A DNA stretch of 48,355 nt from Prado023 sp964418695 (GTDB taxonomy: Bacteria; Actinomycetota; Actinomycetes; S36-B12; CAIYMF01), in NCBI GenBank assembly GCA_964418695.1, contig CAYQMN010000021.1, forward strand, positions 1-48,355, given 5' to 3'. This document shows positions 43,633 to 48,355 of this stretch, piece after piece. The notes below the pieces were generated by a model. That model saw only the letters and a list, made by a program, of their open reading frames with translations. It searched no databases and was not told the DNA's origin. Numbering within the stretch: the stretch's first letter is position 1; every line of letters begins with the position of its first letter. Position numbers and translations under genes: made by a program.

Positions 43633-44703
43633 TCATTCGCCACGCTCAGGGGCCCCGGTGGCCGTCCAGTTCCGGGGACCGAACCGGGGTGCGGGTCCCG
43701 GGACCGGCTGGCCCGTGACCTCGTCGGTCACGAAGGTCGCCCGGGCGCGCAGGTGCCGGTGATGGGGGGCCTCGGTGAGATCCAGGACGGGGGCGACGCA
43801 GGCATCCGTGCCCTCGAACACGGCCGCCCAGTGGTCGCGTGACTGCGAGGCGAACACCTGGGCGAACCGGCCCCGCAGGACCGGCCACCCGGACACGTCG
43901 TACTGCTCGGGCAGATCCTCGTCGACAAGCCCCAGCCCCGCCAGCAGGGCGGCATAGAACTGCGGCTCCAGTGCGCCGACGGCGACGTACTGCCCATCCG
44001 CGCACGTGTAGGTGTCGTAGAAGGGGCTGCCGCCGTCGAGCAGGTTCGTGCCCGGTGGGCCCGGCCACAGCCCCTGGGCTCGCAGCCCGTGGACGAGGGT
44101 CATGAGGTTGGCCGCGCCGTCGACCATCGCCGCGTCCACCACGACACCGCGTCCCGTCCGAGCGACCTCCAGCAGTGCCGCGAGCACCCCGATGACCAGG
44201 AACGTCGACCCGCCCCCGTGATCGGCGACCAGGTTGAGTGCCGGGACAGGGCGCTCCCCGGCGTGCGCGGTGTGGCGCAGCGGGCCGGCGATGGCGCTGT
44301 AGGTGATGTCGTGCCCGGCGGTCGAGGCCCACGGCCCGTCCTGACCCCACCCGGTCATGCGACCGTAGACGAGGGCCGGGTTGATCGCCCAGCAGTCCGT
44401 CGGTCCCAGGCCGAGACGCTCGGTGGTCCCCGGGCGGAAGCCCTCGATGAGCAGGTCGGCCCCGGCGACGAGGGCACGCACCTGGGCTCGACCCTCATCG
44501 GAGCGCACGTCCAGCTCCCGGACCGTGCGCCCCCGCAGCAGCGGGTCCCGGCCGGGGACGTGCCCCATGACCTGCCCACCGGGCCGATCCACCCGGACGC
44601 CTGTGGCTCCCATGTCCGCCAGGAGCATCCCGGCGTGCGGGACAGGTCCGATCCCGCCCAGCTCCACGAACCTCACGCCCGCCAGCGGGCCTGCGTCAGT
44701 CAT
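43633..44703 (-). CDS. CoA-transferase family III / alpha-methylacyl-CoA racemase-like
   Basis: 356 aa. MTDAGPLAGVRFVELGGIGPVPHAGMLLADMGA opens the family III fold. His131 (AGHDITYSAIAG) and Asp161 (LNLVADHGGG) match the catalytic His and Asp pair of M. tuberculosis alpha-methylacyl-CoA racemase, so racemisation of 2-methylacyl-CoA is the most likely activity. True CoA-transferases have an Asp nucleophile in a different context. It would serve branched-chain fatty acid or sterol-type breakdown. It lies 56 bp downstream of the polyprenyl synthase gene. Confidence 0.87.
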   Translation of the reverse strand: MTDAGPLAGVRFVELGGIGPVPHAGMLLADMGATGVRVDRPGGQVMGHVPGRDPLLRGRTVRELDVRSDEGRAQVRALVAGADLLIEGFRPGTTERLGLGPTDCWAINPALVYGRMTGWGQDGPWASTAGHDITYSAIAGPLRHTAHAGERPVPALNLVADHGGGSTFLVIGVLAALLEVARTGRGVVVDAAMVDGAANLMTLVHGLRAQGLWPGPPGTNLLDGGSPFYDTYTCADGQYVAVGALEPQFYAALLAGLGLVDEDLPEQYDVSGWPVLRGRFAQVFASQSRDHWAAVFEGTDACVAPVLDLTEAPHHRHLRARATFVTDEVTGQPVPGPAPRFGPRNWTATGAPERGE

Positions 44704-44759
44704 GGCGCCATCCTGCCCACGATCTGCTTCATCGGGTGATCGGGCCGGGCGGCGGGGGA

Positions 44760-45776
44760 TCAGCCGTTGCGGTCCACGACGTAGTCGCAGAGCATGGACA
44801 GGGCGTCACGCACCGGGCCCGGGGGCAGGGCCGTCAGCGCGTCACGGGCGCTCTGCGCCCATCGCTGCGCCTCGGCCTGAGCCAGGCGCACGGCCGCGTG
44901 CTCCCGTAGCAGCGTCAGCGCGAGGGCGTGCTCGGCGTCGTCGTGGATCGGCCCGGAGAGCAGCTCCACCAGCCGGGCATCCGCAGGGTCGGTCGATCGT
45001 CGCACGTGCAGGACCGCGAGCGTGGCGATGCCCTCCCGCAGGTCGGTGCCCGGGGTCTTTCCTGACTGCCCGCGCTCGCTGACGATGTCGACCAGGTCGT
45101 CGGCGAGCTGGAAGGCGACGCCGATCCGCTCACCGAACTCGGTCAGCGTCGAGACGACGGGATCGGGTGCGCCGGACATCATCGCCCCGAACCGTCCCGC
45201 CGTGGCGATCAGCGATCCGGTCTTGTCAGCGAGGACGGACAGGTGATGCTCGACGGGATCCTCGCCGGCGGCCGGGCCGACCGTCTCGCGGATCTGCCCG
45301 GTGCACAGACGCTCGAAGGTGCGCGCCTGGATCCGAACCGCTTCAGGGCCGAGGTCGGCCAGCAGGTCGGACGCCCTGGCGAACAGGAAGTCCCCGGTGA
45401 GGATGGCCACGGTGTTGTCCCACCGGGCGTTCGCGGACGCAGCCCCCCGGCGCACGCGCGCCTCGTCCATGACGTCGTCGTGGTACAGGGTGGCCAGATG
45501 GGTCAGCTCGACGACGACCGCGGCGGGGACCACTCCCTGCGCCCGCGGGTCGCCGTACTGCGCGCCCAGCAGGGTCAGCAACGGACGGAACCGCTTGCCA
45601 CCGGCGACCGCCAGATGACTCGCGGCATCCGTGACGAACTGGTGGGGGCTGCGGACTGACTCCCTCAGGAGGGCTTCGACCTGACCCAGGCCAGCGGACA
45701 CCGCTGCGTCCAGGTCCGGGTCGGGCAGCACCACGCCACCGGTTCGCCCCCCGCGGCTCACGATCACCGATTGCAC
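44760..45776 (-). CDS. Long-chain polyprenyl diphosphate synthase
   Basis: 338 aa from GTG 45776, with GGGAG 9 nt upstream; GTG 45803 is an alternative. The first Asp-rich motif is DDVMD at 100-104, followed by RR at 109-110; GQIRETVG, KTGSLIATA and the second Asp-rich motif DDLVD follow. Small residues (Ala, Thr) 4-5 positions before the first motif are the pattern of long-chain enzymes. It probably makes the side chain of menaquinone, the quinone that NADH or ferredoxin oxidation would reduce. It follows mdh by about 70 bp. Confidence 0.9.
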   Translation of the reverse strand: MQSVIVSRGGRTGGVVLPDPDLDAAVSAGLGQVEALLRESVRSPHQFVTDAASHLAVAGGKRFRPLLTLLGAQYGDPRAQGVVPAAVVVELTHLATLYHDDVMDEARVRRGAASANARWDNTVAILTGDFLFARASDLLADLGPEAVRIQARTFERLCTGQIRETVGPAAGEDPVEHHLSVLADKTGSLIATAGRFGAMMSGAPDPVVSTLTEFGERIGVAFQLADDLVDIVSERGQSGKTPGTDLREGIATLAVLHVRRSTDPADARLVELLSGPIHDDAEHALALTLLREHAAVRLAQAEAQRWAQSARDALTALPPGPVRDALSMLCDYVVDRNG

Positions 45777-45848
45777 GGGAGAAGTCTCCCATGCATTGAG
45801 CACGAGCCCGAATCCCCCCGGTCGCCGGGCGACCCGAGGCGGGCGGGC

Positions 45849-46808
45849 TCAGAGGTCCTGGACGTCTGCCTGCTTCGCGCGAACCGCGTCGGCAGCCGCA
45901 CGCAGACCGGCCAGCTCGGACGCGGTGAGCTCGCCCTCGACGACCCGACGCACACCTGCGCGTCCGATCTCCGCCTCGACGCCCAGGTACACCCCGGAGA
46001 TCCCGTACTGACCGTCGACCCAGGCGCACACGGGCATGACCGCCCCGGTGTCCTCGATGACGGCCTTGGCCATGCGTGCGGCGGCCGCAGACGGCGCGTA
46101 GAACGCGGAGCCGGTCTTGAGCAGGGCAACGACCTCGGCGCCCCCGTTGCGGGTCCGCACGACGAGCTCGTCGATCCTCGCCGCCGACATCAGGTCGTTC
46201 AGAGGCGTCCCGTCGACGGTGCAGCGAGAGGGGACCGGGACCATGGTGTCCCCATGCGAGCCGAGCGTGAGCGTGCGGACGGAGCCGACGGGGACGCCCA
46301 GCTCGACTGCGACGAAGTTCGTGAACCGGGCCGTGTCGAGCATCCCGGCCTGGCCCAGGACGCGCTCCTTCGGGAAGCCCGTGGCCAGCTGGGTCAGGGC
46401 GGTCATCTCGTCCAGCGGGTTCGAGACGACGACCACCACTGCCTCGGGGGCGTGCTTGGCGATGTTCTCGGCGACTCCGCGCACGATCCTGGCGTTGACG
46501 CCGATGAGGTCCATCCGGCTCATGCCAGGCTTGCGTGGCAGGCCCGCCGTGACCACGACGACATCGGAGCCCTCGATCGCCTCGTAGCCGGCCCCCGACG
46601 CCGGGTCCGTCGTCTGGCCGACCACCAACGTCTCGAAGCCCTCGATCGGGCGCGACTGGTTCAGGTCCAGGGCCAGGCCCTCTGCGCGGCCCTCGAGGAT
46701 GTCGGTGAGGACGACCGTGTCGAAGGCGTCGTACTCCGCCAGCCGCTGGGCGGTGGTGGAGCCGTAGAACCCGGCACCGACGACAGTGACCTTGCCATTG
46801 CGCGACAT
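45849..46808 (-). CDS. mdh: Malate dehydrogenase, LDH-like
   Basis: 319 aa. NAD-binding VTVVGAGFYGSTTA at 7-20, with Asp36 for NAD rather than NADP. The substrate-loop arginines are Arg92 and Arg98 (LPRKPGMSR), where Arg92 favours malate over lactate. Asn130 (VVSNPLDEMT), Asp158-Arg161 (LDTAR) and His185 (GSHGDTMVP) form the active site. It converts malate to oxaloacetate. The ATG is preceded by AGAGGA. A -10-like TACCCT at 46858-46863 lies about 55 nt upstream. Confidence 0.95.
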   Translation of the reverse strand: MSRNGKVTVVGAGFYGSTTAQRLAEYDAFDTVVLTDILEGRAEGLALDLNQSRPIEGFETLVVGQTTDPASGAGYEAIEGSDVVVVTAGLPRKPGMSRMDLIGVNARIVRGVAENIAKHAPEAVVVVVSNPLDEMTALTQLATGFPKERVLGQAGMLDTARFTNFVAVELGVPVGSVRTLTLGSHGDTMVPVPSRCTVDGTPLNDLMSAARIDELVVRTRNGGAEVVALLKTGSAFYAPSAAAARMAKAVIEDTGAVMPVCAWVDGQYGISGVYLGVEAEIGRAGVRRVVEGELTASELAGLRAAADAVRAKQADVQDL

Positions 46809-46857
46809 GCACGATCCTCTCTGGGCGGTTCCCCCCGGCCGGCCGGGATGCTGCCTC

Positions 46858-46863
46858 AGGGTA
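46858..46863 (-). promoter_or_regulatory. Possible -10 box for mdh
   Basis: TACCCT on the minus strand. The predicted start near 46850 gives a leader of about 40 nt. The -35 is weak. Nearby, 46834-46847 is a 14-bp GC palindrome. Confidence 0.35.
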
Positions 46864-46956
46864 CCGCCAGGGCGCCCGCCGCCCGGAGGCCGGCCAGATC
46901 GGGCGACGTGCCAGGTCGAGCCCGCTGAAGGGGCGGGAGCCGCCTCCTCCTGCCGG

Positions 46957-47373
46957 TCAGCTGGGCGGGGGGACGATGAGCGAGAACACCCAGAGGCTCG
47001 TCGAGAGCACCCCCAGGTAGATGAGGTCCACCCGGCGGGAACGGACGACCAGCCATCCGGCGTCGCGATCCCGCAGCGTGAGGCGCATGAGGAAGGCGAG
47101 CAGGACGACGGCGGAGAACAGCACGGAGCCTCGCCGGAAGTGATCCGCCGCCACCCACACGAGGGCGGCGACCATCCCGCAGATCACCAGGGTCAACGGC
47201 CACTGCAGCGGCGGGCCGACCTTGGCCCGGGCCGCGCGGCGGGCGACGGCGGCAGCCTCCATCCGCCTGTCCCGGGAGAAGTCCGGGTGCTCGGGTGTGC
47301 CGACCTCAGGAGCCTCCGGCGTGGCCGGGGGGCCAGCTTCCGGGGCCCCGGAGGGATCGGGTCCCACGGTCAC
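46957..47373 (-). CDS. DUF3017 membrane protein
   Basis: 138 aa from GTG 47373, overlapping the folD stop (GTGA). Residues 1-55 are charged and Pro/Ala-rich. Three membrane helices follow (about 57-76, 83-97, 115-134), with the conserved WPLTLVICGMVAALVWV and FLMRLTLRDRDAGWLVVRSR typical of DUF3017. The function is unknown; the gene is conserved beside folD in actinobacteria. Confidence 0.88.
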   Translation of the reverse strand: MTVGPDPSGAPEAGPPATPEAPEVGTPEHPDFSRDRRMEAAAVARRAARAKVGPPLQWPLTLVICGMVAALVWVAADHFRRGSVLFSAVVLLAFLMRLTLRDRDAGWLVVRSRRVDLIYLGVLSTSLWVFSLIVPPPS

Positions 47374-48230
47374 GCCCGGGCTCCGAGGGCCCGGCGCGCG
47401 GCCTCCACGACATTGGCCAGCAGCATCGCCCTGGTCATCGGGCCCACGCCGCCGGGCATGGGTGCCAGGAATCCGGCGACGTCGCGCACCTCGGGGTGCA
47501 CGTCGCCCACGAGCCCCGCTGCCGTTCGGGTGATCCCGACATCGAGGACGGCCGCCCCGGGCTTCACGAGGTCAGGGGTGATCAGGCGGGGGACGCCGGC
47601 GGCGGCGACGACGATGTCGGCTGTCCGGCAGTGCCCGGCGAGGTCGCGGGTCCCGGTGTGGCACAGGGTCACCGTCGCGTTCTCGGAGCGACGGGTGAGC
47701 AGCAGGCCGAGCGGGCGACCGACGGTCACCCCCCGACCGACGACGCAGACCTCCGCCCCGGCGATCGGCACCCCGAACCGGCGGAGCAGCTCGACGATGG
47801 CACGCGGCGTGCACGGCAGCGGAGCGGGAGCGCCGAGCACGAGCCGACCCAGGTTGACCGGGTGAAGGCCGTCGGCGTCCTTGGCGGGGTCCATCTCCTC
47901 GAGCACCGCGTTGGCGTCGATACCTGCGGGCAACGGGAGCTGGACGATGTACCCGGTGCAGGCAGGGTCGGCGTTGAGCTCGCGGACGGCGGCGAGGACG
48001 TCTGCCTGCGAGGCCGAGGATGCAAGGTCCACGCGGATCGACTCGATCCCGACCTCAGCGCAGTCGCGATGCTTGCCCGCGACATAGGCCCTGCTGCCGG
48101 GGTCGTCGCCGACGAGGACCGTCCCGAGCCCGGGAGTCACACCTGCCGCTGAGAGATCCGCCACCTGCGCGGTGAGCTCACGCTTCACCGCGGCCGCCGT
48201 GGCCCGGCCATCCAGGATCGTGGCACTCAC
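47370..48230 (-). CDS. folD: Methylenetetrahydrofolate dehydrogenase/cyclohydrolase
   Basis: 286 aa from GTG 48230, preceded by GGGAGGA at about 7 nt. FolD interconverts 5,10-methylene- and 10-formyl-tetrahydrofolate with NADP. Tyr49 and Lys53 (YVAGKHRDCAEVGI) are the catalytic pair. GYIVQLPLP, DADGLHPVNLG, VVGRGVTVGRPLGLLL (cofactor site) and the C-terminal PMPGGVGPMTRAMLLANVVEA are present. The longer upstream frame is the repeat array and not part of the gene. Confidence 0.96.
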   Translation of the reverse strand: MSATILDGRATAAAVKRELTAQVADLSAAGVTPGLGTVLVGDDPGSRAYVAGKHRDCAEVGIESIRVDLASSASQADVLAAVRELNADPACTGYIVQLPLPAGIDANAVLEEMDPAKDADGLHPVNLGRLVLGAPAPLPCTPRAIVELLRRFGVPIAGAEVCVVGRGVTVGRPLGLLLTRRSENATVTLCHTGTRDLAGHCRTADIVVAAAGVPRLITPDLVKPGAAVLDVGITRTAAGLVGDVHPEVRDVAGFLAPMPGGVGPMTRAMLLANVVEAARRALGARA

Positions 48231-48254
48231 GCGCGGATCCTCCCACGAGCCGCT

Positions 48255-48355
48255 GGTCGAGCCCGTCGAGACCCACCCGCCGGTCGAGCCCGTCGAGACC
48301 CGAGCCCGTCGAGACCCGAGCCCGTCGAGACCCGAGCCCATCGAGACCCGAGCCC
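48255..48355. repeat. Tandem GAGCCCGTCGAGACCC repeat array, cut by the window end
   Basis: Two units GGTCGAGCCCGTCGAGACC are separated by a short spacer, then three 16-bp units GAGCCC(G/A)TCGAGACCC run in tandem into the window end. A 23-bp stretch (48278-48300) is repeated exactly, inverted, at 38004-38026 inside the NuoI-like gene. The array is immediately upstream of folD, so it may carry or disrupt its promoter. Confidence 0.85.

Overview
This window is high-GC actinobacterial chromosome (Actinomycetota; nothing finer can be supported). The evidence is GC-rich codon use, frequent GTG and TTG starts, zinc-binding S14 and L33, RpoB of 1155 aa and RpoC of 1292 aa, MurB/AspC/tRNA-Trp beside secE-nusG, a DUF3017 protein next to folD, and a KorAB oxidoreductase. 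No phage, insertion sequence, CRISPR array or plasmid origin was seen.

Layout. 45-4036 (+): a three-gene MacAB-type export cassette (membrane-fusion protein with peptidoglycan-binding domain, ATPase, FtsX-like permease) preceded by a conserved-looking hypothetical protein with an abnormal 5' end. 4132-18135 (-): str, S10 and spc ribosomal blocks, in transcription order rpsL-rpsG-fusA-tuf / rpsJ-rplC-rplD-rplW-rplB-rpsS-rplV-rpsC-rplP-rpmC-rpsQ / rplN-rplX-rplE-rpsZ-rpsH-rplF-rplR-rpsE-rpmD-rplO. The spc block stops at rplO: the usual secY-adk is missing and a shared hairpin separates it from the export cassette. 18508-28429 (-): rplJ-rplL, rpoB-rpoC and a small DUF4190-like membrane protein. 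28668-30353: three accessory genes (HhH-GPD repair protein, flavodoxin-like protein, TM2 protein) sit between the L11/L1 and L10/L12 blocks. 30489-33110 (-): tRNA-Trp, secE, nusG, rplK, rplA. 33275-37910: aminotransferase (+), a formate/nitrite-type channel translationally coupled to murB (-), a tRNA-Tyr/Thr/Met plus rpmG unit (-), and yajQ (+).

37941-42627 is the most unusual part. A 2-oxoacid:ferredoxin oxidoreductase pair (korA-korB, +) diverges from a mini-operon of three complex-I-like peripheral subunits, NuoB-, NuoC- and NuoI-like (-). NuoD, the NADH module and all membrane subunits are absent locally. This suggests a ferredoxin-wired electron-transfer module whose partners lie elsewhere, or a reduced or novel complex. 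42713-48230 (-): tandem universal stress protein, CoA-transferase/racemase, long-chain polyprenyl synthase, malate dehydrogenase, DUF3017 protein and folD. The window ends inside a tandem repeat whose unit also lies inside the 3' end of the NuoI-like gene.

Together the window is mostly constitutive gene-expression machinery flanked by central and anaerobic carbon/redox genes (KorAB, NuoBCI, formate-type channel, malate dehydrogenase, quinone side-chain synthase). Notable residue-level oddities are Asn at the RpoB position equivalent to E. coli Ser531, a divergent G5 motif in EF-Tu, and a probable CTG start for murB.
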